From Flavobacteriaceae bacterium (lineage in GTDB: Bacteria; Bacteroidota; Bacteroidia; Flavobacteriales; Flavobacteriaceae): a stretch of DNA of 41,648 nt. Each line of letters begins with the position of its first letter. The first letter of the stretch is position 1. This document shows, piece after piece, positions 1 through 8,298 of this stretch. The translations under genes were made by a program, and so were the position numbers. The stretch spans positions 1-41,648 of the forward strand of contig JAKITQ010000025.1 of the NCBI GenBank assembly GCA_021647985.1, in the 5' to 3' direction. The notes under the pieces are model-generated. The model was not told the DNA's origin. It saw only the letters and a list, made by a program, of their open reading frames with translations, and made no database searches.

Positions 1-96
1 AAGTATAAGTGATCCGTCAGTGCTTATTTCTGATGAAGAAAAATCAACTGAAACTGCTGTGTTTCCTCGGTAAAAAATTGTATTTTTATCACTCAT
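1..96 (-). mobile_element. IS1380-family transposase, N-terminal 32 codons (partial, runs off the window)
   Basis: Reading the minus strand from an ATG at 96 gives 32 codons open to the window edge. The segment NTAVSVDFSSSEISTDGSLI resembles the start of IS1380-family transposases, which carry a VDFS..EIS.DGG-type motif near the N-terminus. If so, this is the right-hand end of an insertion sequence lying mostly outside the window. The non-coding stretch 97-163 would contain its terminal inverted repeat; on the minus strand a candidate outer end is TAGGGTGTAAAGTG near 150-163. The neighbouring DUF6090 gene stops at exactly this point. The assignment rests on a short segment and is uncertain. 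Confidence 0.55.
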
Positions 97-163
97 ATTT
101 GGGTGTTCTTAAAAGTGTTGTTTTTGTTGTTAACTGTTTCAAATATAACACTTTACACCCTAT

Positions 164-787
164 TTAACTAATATTATAGTGAATTTTTCGGGTTAAATCT
201 ATTCTGGAATCGTTTAACCAATTTTTCTCATTTTGACTGTAATAAAAGTGTTTTTTTTCAAATGGTTTTAGATGAGTTTGATAATTATCACGAGCTAAAA
301 CTTCTTCTTCTTGATAATCTAACAGCACATCGTTCCAACCTACAAGTAATTGGCGTAGTTCATCATTAGAAATTATATCGATGGTTGAGCTGTTCATGAT
401 TGAATTAGTTGCGCCACTTGAAGGATTAAACGTATAAGTAAACCCTAAATACCAAAGGTGATAAGATAATGAATCAAGATTTTCGGTTTTTATATTTTTT
501 ATAGGTAATCTGGATAATAAATACTCTACCGATTTCATGGATCTTTTGTGATAAAACAATACAGTATCTAATTGCACCTTATTACCTTTAAACTCTTTGT
601 TTAATTCGCTTAAAAGAAGATTCTCTTTTAGTTTTTGTATTCGTTTTGAGTTCCAATTATTAATGCTTAATGCAATCAAAATACCAATTACTACAAGTAT
701 AATTTCACCAATGGCATATCGTGCATACTTTAGTGCTTTATTATCGTCTGCCATTTTTTTACGTTTTTTTCTGAAAAAGTTAATCAT
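164..787 (-). CDS. DUF6090 family membrane-anchored protein, probably C-terminally truncated
   Basis: A 207-residue protein starting MINFFRKKRKK. A short basic cytoplasmic segment containing ALKYARYAIGEI is followed by one hydrophobic helix at about residues 26-46 and a charged, largely helical extracytoplasmic part. This is the signature layout of DUF6090, a family common in Flavobacteriia with no known function. From memory members are usually somewhat longer (about 230-250 residues). Here the reading frame ends at the presumed end of an IS1380-like element, so the last residues (about RKIHYNIS) may be the truncation point. A second, broken DUF6090 copy lies just upstream, suggesting a former tandem pair. 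Start chosen at the conserved MINFF. Confidence 0.75.
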   Translation of the reverse strand: MINFFRKKRKKMADDNKALKYARYAIGEIILVVIGILIALSINNWNSKRIQKLKENLLLSELNKEFKGNKVQLDTVLFYHKRSMKSVEYLLSRLPIKNIKTENLDSLSYHLWYLGFTYTFNPSSGATNSIMNSSTIDIISNDELRQLLVGWNDVLLDYQEEEVLARDNYQTHLKPFEKKHFYYSQNEKNWLNDSRIDLTRKIHYNIS

Positions 788-800
788 TGTTGATAATTTA

Positions 801-987
801 TATATGTCCTGCTAAGGACAAAATATTGTTAGCATATTTTTAGTTAAATTATTTTTTGTGCCTTTAGGTACAAGATATGTTAAATTTTACATGTTGTACC
901 TGACTTGCCAGCAGGCAGGCCTAAAGGCACGATTTGTTCTGTTAATTAATGTTTTTATCAATATTTTGTTCCTAACGGAACAGTATA
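801..987. repeat. MITE-like element, about 187 bp, imperfect ~30-bp terminal inverted repeats
   Basis: The plus-strand left end (801-830, TATATGTCCTGC.. to ..AAATATTGTT) is the imperfect inverse of the right end (957-987). Both ends carry their own small hairpin with matched stems: GTCC..GGAC at the left and GTTCC..GGAAC at the right. The different but self-complementary stem bases suggest that the fold is conserved. Inside is a second inverted repeat, GTGCCTTTAGG at 858-868 with its complement at 920-930. Nested in that is GGTACAA at 867-873 with TTGTACC at 894-900. There is no coding capacity. It lies between two DUF6090 genes, and the upstream copy is cut at its edge. A non-autonomous element is the simplest reading; a clear target-site duplication is not visible. 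Confidence 0.5.
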
Positions 988-1087
988 CAATTTCGCCAAC
1001 AGTATAACACCCTACCAACAAGTAAGATTTTAGTGCCTGATTTTCGTCTGTAAGTTTTTCTCTTGTTTTTCTAAAGAAGTTAATCAT
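988..1087 (-). pseudogene. DUF6090 N-terminal remnant
   Basis: The first codons read MINFFRKTREKLTDENQALK and then, after a short insertion, TVGEIV. This parallels the intact neighbour (MINFFRKKRKK..ALKYARYAIGEII). Similarity stops at GEIV, where the end of the inverted-repeat element (801-987) begins; the open frame then runs on into that element without similarity to the family. The transmembrane helix and the whole outer domain are missing, so it cannot be functional. It is probably a tandem duplicate destroyed by element insertion plus deletion. Confidence 0.65.
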
Positions 1088-1099
1088 AGTAAACATAAA

Positions 1100-2625
1100 C
1101 TATATTTGTTGACTCACTTTAACACCCTCTAATGCCAATCTTCTTTTGGGTGCTCTTTTTAGGGTAAGATGATATTGTTTATTGGCTTCTTCCAATCTAT
1201 TTTGTGAAACTAACCAATCACCATATAACTCATGGCTAGGTTTTTTAATAACCGGGGGACCGTAGCTATAACTTAAACTTTCGTCTAACTCGATGGATTG
1301 GACTAAATATTTTTCGGTAAGTTTCCCTTCATTTTTCAACCAGGCTTGCAATGCCAAAAGTTGATTTAATCTAACTTTTGTTTCGGTTAACATAGAGGGT
1401 GAAGTTTCATCTCGATCAGCACTCGAACAAAAAGCAGCATTGTCATAAGTAACCAAATAAGATTCTTTATCGTAATCTTTCTTTATGGATGCAATGCTTT
1501 TTGAAAGTATAAGTGTATCGTTATTTTTAAAGGCTTTCATACCTTCTAAAAAATCGTATTGCGAACGTGTAGAAAGATTTAGGTCGTCTACATTTACTTG
1601 GATGTTAGCAATATCTCCACCCCACTGGTTGGTTTCGGCCAAATAGGTACCTTTTAAATAAACCAAATAAGTTCTAGATCTTTTAGAGGCTTTTTCACTA
1701 TTGTAAATGAGCAAATCATCTACCAGTTTTTTTCGCATCCTCAAATCTATTTTGCTGTAAATACCCGTATTCTAACCAGTGAAAAGCATGGTAACCTCTA
1801 GCATCATTATCCAATTTTTTTCTTTCCATTCTGTTTACACTTGCCTGGTAAGAATTTTCATTGCTTTTTACAACTTCATCCCACATGCCCATGGCAACAA
1901 ATATATGAGAAGGCATATGCAGAGCATGGCTAGCATCGGGAGCAACTTTGGCATAGGAATAGGCAGCATCTAATGCTAGGTTTGCGTGTTTCGGGTCATC
2001 ATAAGAATGTATAAGATAGTGCAAAGCGCCGGGATGATTCGGGTTTTCTTCAATAATTCCTTGTGCGATTTTAGCCCCTTTACCATAAATTTCATCATCT
2101 CTACCATCCGAAACAGAACCTAGTAAGGAAAGTGCGTAAAAAGCCTTAACTTCATGATTGTCAGGATATTTTAAATTTAATTTTTTCATATAATCTGCAT
2201 AATCCTGATCTCTTTCTTTTTTTTGCTTTATTCGCACTATATAAAATTCGTACTGCATTAATAAAGTCTTGTTCCAATTCGGTTAGCGGATTGATATTTT
2301 CAATATTTTTTAATTTATTTAAAGTAGCAGTGGCCTCTTCAAAGTTTTGTTGCGACCATAAACCATGGTTATAAGTCATGGCTTTTCCCCAATATGCCAT
2401 AGCCATATTTTTATCTGAGTTTATTGCCTTTTGAAATTCATCACGGGCATCTTCATACTCAAAACTGTGTAATAATAAAAGTCCTTTTTCAAAAAAAGGT
2501 TGTGCTACCTCATTACCGGTAATTACAATATCTACAACACCTAAATAATCCTGATTGGGAGTTTGTGTTTTTTTACAAGAAAATAATAAAATAAAAATGC
2601 TGAGGTAAAATAAATTTTTCATCAC
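1100..2625 (-). pseudogene. TPR-containing lipoprotein, split by two +1 frameshifts in A-runs
   Basis: Three consecutive minus-strand frames join into one protein of roughly 500 residues. The N-terminus MMKNLFYLSIFILLFSCKK is a lipoprotein signal with the lipobox cysteine at residue 17. TPR-like helices follow (FEYEDARDEFQKAI, MAMAYWGKAMTYNHGLW, HPGALHYLIHSYDDP), with further repeats to the end (LYGDWLVSQNRLEEANKQYHL). The first break is in an A8 run (plus-strand T8 at 2217-2224): dropping one base restores NKAKKERDQDYADYMKK. The second is in an A7 run (1727-1733): dropping one base restores RFEDAKKLVDDLLIYN. It may be a real pseudogene, a homopolymer sequencing error, or a gene rescued by slippage. 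The sequence either side is well preserved. Confidence 0.75.
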
Positions 2626-2775
2626 AATATTTGAATTAATTGTTAAGCTATACAGGTATATTGTTTCTTAATGTATAGTAGAAATTGAATAGATTTATTA
2701 GTAGTACTTATCTGTTCTACAAGATATTAAAAATTTTAATTTAATAAAATTAATATTTTTTACTTTGCTAATCTA

Positions 2776-2819
2776 AAGGTCGGCAGGCAGGGAACTCCTT
2801 TTTTGGAGTGACGCGGTAA
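2776..2819. repeat. GC-rich intergenic palindromic element (REP-like)
   Basis: A GC-rich island, GGTCGGCAGGCAGGG, precedes a small hairpin (ACTCC at 2794-2798, GGAGT at 2805-2809) and then ACGCGG, in otherwise very AT-rich DNA. It directly follows the truncated 3' end of the acyl-CoA synthetase pseudogene. The GCAGGCAGG core also occurs inside the element at 801-987 (911-919). Function unknown. Confidence 0.35.
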
Positions 2820-2820
2820 T

Positions 2821-4282
2821 CTATTTGCTAAACACTAAACTCCACCAATTGGTCAACAATTTTTTCTTTACAGCTAAACCAATTTCCGATAAGGTAACCA
2901 AGGCAATGGGTTGAGGAATTCCAGTGCCTACAATACAAATTTGTTCGATATTTTCATTTTTAGAGATTTCTAATTCGATTGGTGCCGGCGATATATATTT
3001 TCCTTTATCGGTTTTAAACTGGTCTTTTACTCTTCCGGTAATCGTTAAATAGCCCTCATCATCATATTCACCAATATCACCTGTTTGCAAATAGCCTTCT
3101 TTGTCAAAAACTGCTGCGGTAATTTCTGGAGCCTTGTAGTATCCTTTCATCAAACAATTATTTTTAAGACATATTTCTCCTTCTTCCGATAGTTTTGTTT
3201 GTACACCCGGTAAAGCTCTACCAACCGTACCTGGTTTATTTTTTCCAACTAAATTAAAATGTGAAATAACACTATCTTCTGTCATACCATAAACCTGGTG
3301 AATGGTAATCCCAATAGTCTCAAACCACAACACCAGACTTTTTGCCAAAGGAGCTGCCCCAGATAAAATATAAACGGCTTCTTTAAGTCCGAGTTTTTGT
3401 TTGAATTTATTTTTTAGAATACCATTAATTATGGGAATTTTTAAAAGAAAATCCAGTTTTTTTTGTGGTACAGTAGCTAAAATATTTTCTTGAAATTTAC
3501 ACCAGATCCTGGGTACAGCAAAGAAAATTTGGGGTTGGGTTTTTTCAAGATCTGAAGCAAAAGTTTCTAAAGATTGGAAAAAAGAAATACTTGAGCCCAA
3601 AAAAAGTGAGTTCATTGCGCCTATACGTTCTGCCACATGTGCCAATGGAAGATAAGAAAATGATCTAGAATTTTTAGGCACATCAATTACATTAAGAAGA
3701 ACCGTAGAACTCTCTACAAAATTACCAACCGTATGCATTACTCCTTTAGGAGTTCCGGTTGTTCCAGAAGTGTAAATAATGGTAAGTAGATCTTCTTTTT
3801 TAGGCATAGAAAATTCCTGTAAAGGGGCATTGGTACGCACCAATTCTTCCCAGCTAAGCCCATCGTTTATACCATAGAGGTTTGACACTTATTATAGGTA
3901 TATTAATGATTCCTGGTTTAACAGAGTCGAAATTAGCAACTTTACCAACAATAATTAACTTCGATTCACTATGCGTTAAAATAGTTTTGACAGTGCTGGC
4001 ATTTAAGGTGGGGTATATAGGAATGGATACATGCCCTGTCATCATAATAGCAATATCGCTCATTACCCAATGCGCACAATTTAAAGATAATAAGGCGATA
4101 TGGCTTTGCTTGGGTAGCTTGTATTTTTTAATAGCCGAGGCTATTTTTCTAATTTCTTCACCAGCCTGTTTGTAAGTGTATTTAACAACCTTATCTTGTA
4201 GCGGTTGGATTAAAAAATCTTTATCAGGACTTGTTTTTTCCCAATATAAAAAGGCTTCAAGGTGTGAATTATAATTTTTCAT
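2821..4282 (-). pseudogene. Long-chain acyl-CoA synthetase (AMP-forming), frameshifted and 3'-truncated
   Basis: The two minus-strand frames are parts of one AMP-binding enzyme that would activate fatty acids as acyl-CoA. The N-terminal part starts MKNYNSHLEAFLYWE at 4282, 11 nt after the DUF1624 stop, and runs to IPIISV. The second part resumes at SNLYGINDGLSWEELV. It carries the ATP-binding loop YTSGTTGTPKGVMH, the YGMTED motif, TGDIGEYDDEGYLTITGR and the hinge Lys region. The frame changes near 3887-3893 by one missing base outside any long homopolymer. The C-terminus stops soon after ALVTLSEIGLA, roughly 80-100 residues short of the family norm (about 590), so the catalytic-lysine subdomain is incomplete. 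Two separate lesions argue for genuine decay. Confidence 0.8.
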
Positions 4283-4293
4283 AATTTTTAGGG

Positions 4294-5478
4294 TTATAAG
4301 TAACTCAGCCACCATTTATCTTTGTTATTGGTTTTGTAAATCATATATTTTTTGCACCATGGAAACAGTAGGAAAATTACACCTACCCAAACCAAATAAA
4401 CTACATAAAGCGGATAACCATAATCGATTAATTTGGCATTTGAAAAAACATCGGCGCTTAAGATCATGTTTTCCCAATTTCCTCCAAAAATTAAAATTCC
4501 AATAATTGCAAATATGTGAATTACAAAAACATGTAAAAAATAATAGAAGAGAGGGACTCTTCCAAAAACCAGGAAAAAAGATGTCAATTTGTTTTTTGTA
4601 TTTTCAAAAAAATACAAAAAGAGTAATGATGGCCCCATTGTAATTAACAAAAAGGCAAGTGAAGGCGGGTACTTTGTTACATTGAAAAAAGATAAAAATG
4701 TATAAATACCATTTCTTTGTGTGGACCAAGGAACCAGATCACCATAAATGTTAGTGCCTCTTAAAATAAAGAATAAAACTAAAGAACCAAACCCCAATCG
4801 CAATAACCATTTTTTACGTAGAGTAATGTCAAAATCTTTTTGATAGAGCGAGCCAAAAACATAACCTAAAGCCATCAAACCTACCCATGGAATTACAGGA
4901 TACATAAACCCAAATAGCGCAAATATTTTTACTGGTAAAACTTGTTGTTGATGTAAGAGATACCAGACAATAGAAGTAAAACTGGTGCCCTGCAGGGTAA
5001 TATCATCTAATAAATTATGGGTGGCAACCAACAGAATACCAATAATTAATATCACTTTTTTGGGTAAAAAGATCAGAAAAGATAAACAAACCATACTAAA
5101 ACCAATAGCCCAAATTACCTGAAGTATTGGAAAACTATAAGTTAGATCGAAGGTCCAAATCAAATTATTAACAAATATTTCTAAAAAAATAAGCCAAATA
5201 CCACGTGTGAATAAGAATTTAAAAAGCTCGGGTTTCTTTTTTTTACTGCCGTACAACATGGCCGAAGTACCGGCTAAAAACACAAATACTGGTGCACAAT
5301 AATGCGTAATAAATCTGGTAAAGAATAAAAAGGGTGTTGTAGTTTCTAAGTTGGTGGGGTCAATAAAAAATGAACCATAATGAAAATAATCTCGCACATG
5401 ATCTAAAGCCATTATAACCATTACGACACCTCGTAATAGATCAATAGATTCTATTCTAGTTGATTTTAATAATGTCAT
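4294..5478 (-). CDS. DUF1624 / heparan-alpha-glucosaminide N-acetyltransferase-like membrane protein
   Basis: A 394-residue integral membrane protein with about ten hydrophobic helices. The N-terminal block RIESIDLLRGVVMVIMALDH is the hallmark of the DUF1624/HGSNAT-type acyltransferase superfamily, which also includes YeiB-like proteins. HYCAPVFVFLAGTSA follows, another conserved block. Family members are proposed to move acyl groups across the membrane onto extracytoplasmic sugars; the substrate here cannot be told. The gene overlaps the last bases of a P1-peptidase stub by 4 nt and is followed after 11 nt by an acyl-CoA synthetase pseudogene, so it probably sat in a three-gene operon whose other members have decayed. 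The gene itself looks intact. Confidence 0.8.
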   Translation of the reverse strand: MTLLKSTRIESIDLLRGVVMVIMALDHVRDYFHYGSFFIDPTNLETTTPFLFFTRFITHYCAPVFVFLAGTSAMLYGSKKKKPELFKFLFTRGIWLIFLEIFVNNLIWTFDLTYSFPILQVIWAIGFSMVCLSFLIFLPKKVILIIGILLVATHNLLDDITLQGTSFTSIVWYLLHQQQVLPVKIFALFGFMYPVIPWVGLMALGYVFGSLYQKDFDITLRKKWLLRLGFGSLVLFFILRGTNIYGDLVPWSTQRNGIYTFLSFFNVTKYPPSLAFLLITMGPSLLFLYFFENTKNKLTSFFLVFGRVPLFYYFLHVFVIHIFAIIGILIFGGNWENMILSADVFSNAKLIDYGYPLYVVYLVWVGVIFLLFPWCKKYMIYKTNNKDKWWLSYL

Positions 5479-5612
5479 ATTAATTTGATTAGTTGATTTT
5501 GAAATAACATTGATTGTATCCTATTACATGCCGTGTCAAATTCTCTTGCTCTAGGTTTCTGCCCGTAAGAAAGAAAACAAGTGAGTAAAAATAAGATGCC
5601 TATTTTTTTCAT
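5475..5612 (-). pseudogene. N-terminal stub of a P1-family (DmpA-like) aminopeptidase
   Basis: Forty-five codons start with a signal peptide (MKKIGILFLLTCFLSYGQ) and continue KPRARE. Secreted P1/DmpA-type peptidases of Flavobacteriia typically begin QKPRARE followed by LGIPFEGTPG. Here the match ends after RAREF and the frame runs out 34 bases later into DTACNRIQ and a stop overlapping the DUF1624 start. The rest of the enzyme (about 350 residues) is gone. The identification depends on a very short motif plus the signal peptide, so it is tentative. Confidence 0.45.
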
Positions 5613-5652
5613 ACTTTTTATTTTTATATTAATTGAGTAAATATTATTAGTA

Positions 5653-7749
5653 TCACTTCAACTTCATGAGTAAATAGGAAAATATCATGGCATTCATTTT
5701 GGCCCTTTGGTCGTTAGTAGATGACCCTGCATGACCCCCTTCTATATTTTCATAATAATATGTTTTGTAGCCCATATCATTCATTTTGGCTACCATTTTT
5801 CGAGAATGTCCGGGGTGTACTCTGTCATCACGGGTAGAAGAATAAAAGAAGACCTCGGGATAGTTCATACCTTTTTTTAGATTATGATAAGGTGAATATT
5901 TTTTAATGTATTCCCACTCTTCTGGGATATCAGGGTTTCCGAACTCGCCCATCCAACTAGCGCCTGCCAATAGTTTGTTATAGCGTTGCATATCTAACAA
6001 AGGTACTAAACATGCTACTGCATTGTACAATTCAGGTCGTTGTGTAAAAGCAACACCAACTAATAAACCACCATTACTTCCTCCCATTACACCTAAATGT
6101 TTTGATGTCGTAACTTTTTTAGAGATGAGGTCTTCGGAAACGGCATATAAATCATCAAACACATTTTGTCGTTTTTCTTTTATGCCATCTTGGTGCCATT
6201 TTGGGCCATATTCACCGCCCCCTCTAATATTTGCCAATACAAAAACACCGCCATTCTCTAGCCACGATACGCCATATGTTGCCGCGTAAAAAGGAGAGAT
6301 CGAAACTTCAAATCCACCATAGGCATATACCAAGGTTGGGTTGGTGCCGTCATTTTTCATGCCCTTTGCAGACACCATAAAATATGGAACTAGGGTGCCA
6401 TCTTTCGATTTTGCTTTGTGTTGTTTTACTTCGTATTTGCTGGCATCAAAAAATTCGGGCAATGATTTATAAACTTTAGATGTGTTGTTACTTGCATCGG
6501 CTGAATACAAAGTGGTTGGTGTTATAAAGTTTGCAAAACCAAAGAAATACTTATCTGATAAATCACTGGTTGCTGCAATGAAAATAGTGCCAAAATCAGG
6601 TGCTTTTACTTTTTCATTAACCCATTTACCATCATTGAAAGAATAGATGAGTAATTGACCAGTAACATTGGTCAATAAATTGAGAAGTAACTTATTTTTG
6701 GTAGTTGAAACCCCTGAAATACTCGAAAATTCATCAGGTTCTATAATCACTTTAATTTTCTTATTCCCTTTTAAAAGTTCTTTAAAATTGAGACTTAATA
6801 GTGTGCCCGTTTTATAGGTTTTGTTATTTACTTTCCAAACGGATTTTAATTGAAGAATCAATTGATTGTTTAAAATAGTTTTTAAATCACCATCATCTGG
6901 AATGTCTAATTTTATGATTTTGTTATTTATCCAGACCAATGAATGGCTTGAAAAAGTTGTCAAATATCGACCAACCATAATATAAGATTGTGAACCATCA
7001 CGTAAAATATAACCAGAGGTACTACCTGCATCAGTAGATTCTCCTTCATAAATAAGTTGTGCATCTTTTAAATCAGTCCCACGTTTCCATAATTTGACTT
7101 GTCTTGGATAGCCAGAAGTAGTCATGGTGCCTTCTCCAAAATTGGAAGAGACAATCAAGGTGTTTTTATCTACATAACTAGCAGAACCTTTTGATTCTTC
7201 AATAAAAAATCCATTTTCTATGAATTGCTTTTTATTTACATCAAATTCTTTGGTAACTACAGCGTCGCCGCCGCCTTTGGAAAGTTTAATTAAAAAACGG
7301 TTATAATCTGGATATAATCCACTACTTCCTTTATACACCCATTTAATACTGTCTTTTTTTGAAAGTGCATCTATATCAAGTAGCGTTTCCCAAACTGGGT
7401 TGCCGTTGGTATAGTTGCTTAATAAGCTTCTTCGCCAAATACCTCTAACATGGTCTTTGTCTTTCCAAAAATTATATACGAAGTCTCTATGAATAGTAGG
7501 ATATGCAATTCGTTCAGAAGAATTGTATATCTCCAAACTCTTATCATAAATTTGTTGATAATCTTTTTCTTTACTTAATTCTTCGAGGGTAGCTTTGCTT
7601 TGAGTTTTTGCAAACTCCAATGCTTTTTGCCCATCCACTTCTTCAAGCCATAAATAGGGGTCATTCGTATCGTGGGTTTGTGCGGTTGTTTTTAGATTAG
7701 CTATAAATAATAATGTAAAAACGAATAGTATTAGTTTAATTTTTTTCAT
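5653..7749 (-). CDS. Secreted prolyl oligopeptidase family serine peptidase (S9)
   Basis: A 698-residue protein with an N-terminal signal peptide (MKKIKLILFVFTLLFIANL..TTAQ). The family-typical start DPYLWLEEVDGQKALEFAK follows, then a seven-bladed propeller region to about residue 430 and a C-terminal alpha/beta hydrolase domain. The catalytic triad is visible: Ser558 in GGSNGG, Asp641/642 in TRDDRVHP and His673 in GGHAG. The order and spacing match porcine prolyl oligopeptidase (Ser554, Asp641, His680). It should cleave proline-containing peptides in the periplasm or outside. Length is normal and the frame intact. It overlaps by 14 nt the frame of a sterol desaturase remnant upstream. The P1-peptidase stub lies just downstream in the same direction. 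Confidence 0.92.
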   Translation of the reverse strand: MKKIKLILFVFTLLFIANLKTTAQTHDTNDPYLWLEEVDGQKALEFAKTQSKATLEELSKEKDYQQIYDKSLEIYNSSERIAYPTIHRDFVYNFWKDKDHVRGIWRRSLLSNYTNGNPVWETLLDIDALSKKDSIKWVYKGSSGLYPDYNRFLIKLSKGGGDAVVTKEFDVNKKQFIENGFFIEESKGSASYVDKNTLIVSSNFGEGTMTTSGYPRQVKLWKRGTDLKDAQLIYEGESTDAGSTSGYILRDGSQSYIMVGRYLTTFSSHSLVWINNKIIKLDIPDDGDLKTILNNQLILQLKSVWKVNNKTYKTGTLLSLNFKELLKGNKKIKVIIEPDEFSSISGVSTTKNKLLLNLLTNVTGQLLIYSFNDGKWVNEKVKAPDFGTIFIAATSDLSDKYFFGFANFITPTTLYSADASNNTSKVYKSLPEFFDASKYEVKQHKAKSKDGTLVPYFMVSAKGMKNDGTNPTLVYAYGGFEVSISPFYAATYGVSWLENGGVFVLANIRGGGEYGPKWHQDGIKEKRQNVFDDLYAVSEDLISKKVTTSKHLGVMGGSNGGLLVGVAFTQRPELYNAVACLVPLLDMQRYNKLLAGASWMGEFGNPDIPEEWEYIKKYSPYHNLKKGMNYPEVFFYSSTRDDRVHPGHSRKMVAKMNDMGYKTYYYENIEGGHAGSSTNDQRAKMNAMIFSYLLMKLK

Positions 7750-7930
7750 ATTGTTTGTTCTTATTTGTTTTATTTGAAGGTACTTGTTTTAGATTTAAAA
7801 AAGGACTTATTAATAAAAACCAAAAGTTTTGTTTTTTAGGCGAATCAAATTCGGTTAAACCAAATGTAATATCTTCAACAGGCTTGTGTTTAAACGTACC
7901 AAATAACCTATCCCAAAAAATAAAAATATT
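7736..7930 (-). pseudogene. C-terminal 64 codons of a sterol desaturase / fatty acid hydroxylase family protein
   Basis: The minus strand reads FWDRLFGTFKHKPVEDITFG and continues LTEFDSPKKQNFW to a stop inside the S9 peptidase start. IWDRLFGTF.. near the C-terminus is typical of membrane-bound fatty acid hydroxylase/sterol desaturase proteins. Everything upstream of NIFIFWDR is missing, including the histidine clusters that bind iron. The break coincides exactly with the edge of the palindromic element at 7931-8021, and nothing resembling the missing part is found beyond it. So the gene was lost by insertion plus deletion. Confidence 0.65.
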
Positions 7931-8021
7931 GGACTACCTAATAAATTTGGGGCTATTTTATTAAGCCGCTTTTTTAATAAAGCGGCTTGATCAAATTTGT
8001 CCTAAATTTATTAGGTAGTCC
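7931..8021. repeat. 91-bp palindromic mini-element with perfect 18-bp terminal inverted repeats
   Basis: The ends GGACTACCTAATAAATTT (7931-7948) and its exact reverse complement (8004-8021) enclose an inner inverted repeat. That inner pair is AAGCCGCTTT at 7963-7972 and AAAGCGGCTT at 7979-7988. The whole element could fold as one long hairpin. It has no coding potential. It truncates a sterol desaturase gene at its left border. The architecture fits a very small MITE or the left-over of an IS. No duplicate target site is obvious (..AATATT on the left, ATAAAATCC on the right). Confidence 0.6.
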
Positions 8022-8298
8022 ATAAAATCCGGTCAACACTAATCAGGGAAGTTCAGTAGTCCACTTGTTCGTTGGTCTGACATACTCACAAAGATAAAAA
8101 TTTTTAGAAGCTAAAGCGAGATGCACTAAAGTGCATAGTTTTAACTATTTTTGAGACCACTAAAATTAGTATAGATGTCGTGATAATAATGAATCTCCAA
8201 AAATTTTAGAATTCTAATAAGTATACCTATCTTGTTCCGGAGTTTTTAGTGACCGAAGAGTAATCTATAAAAAATTACGGTAAAATAAAAAATAAGAA
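8022..8298. other. Intergenic stretch before the CstA-like gene, no gene seen
   Basis: Neither strand has a convincing reading frame here. One small dyad is visible (ATGCACTAAAGTGCAT at about 8130-8145). A TATCTTG box near 8228-8234 could be part of a promoter for the CstA-like gene, but no TTG is placed at the right distance. It probably includes debris from the lost end of the sterol desaturase locus. Confidence 0.3.
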
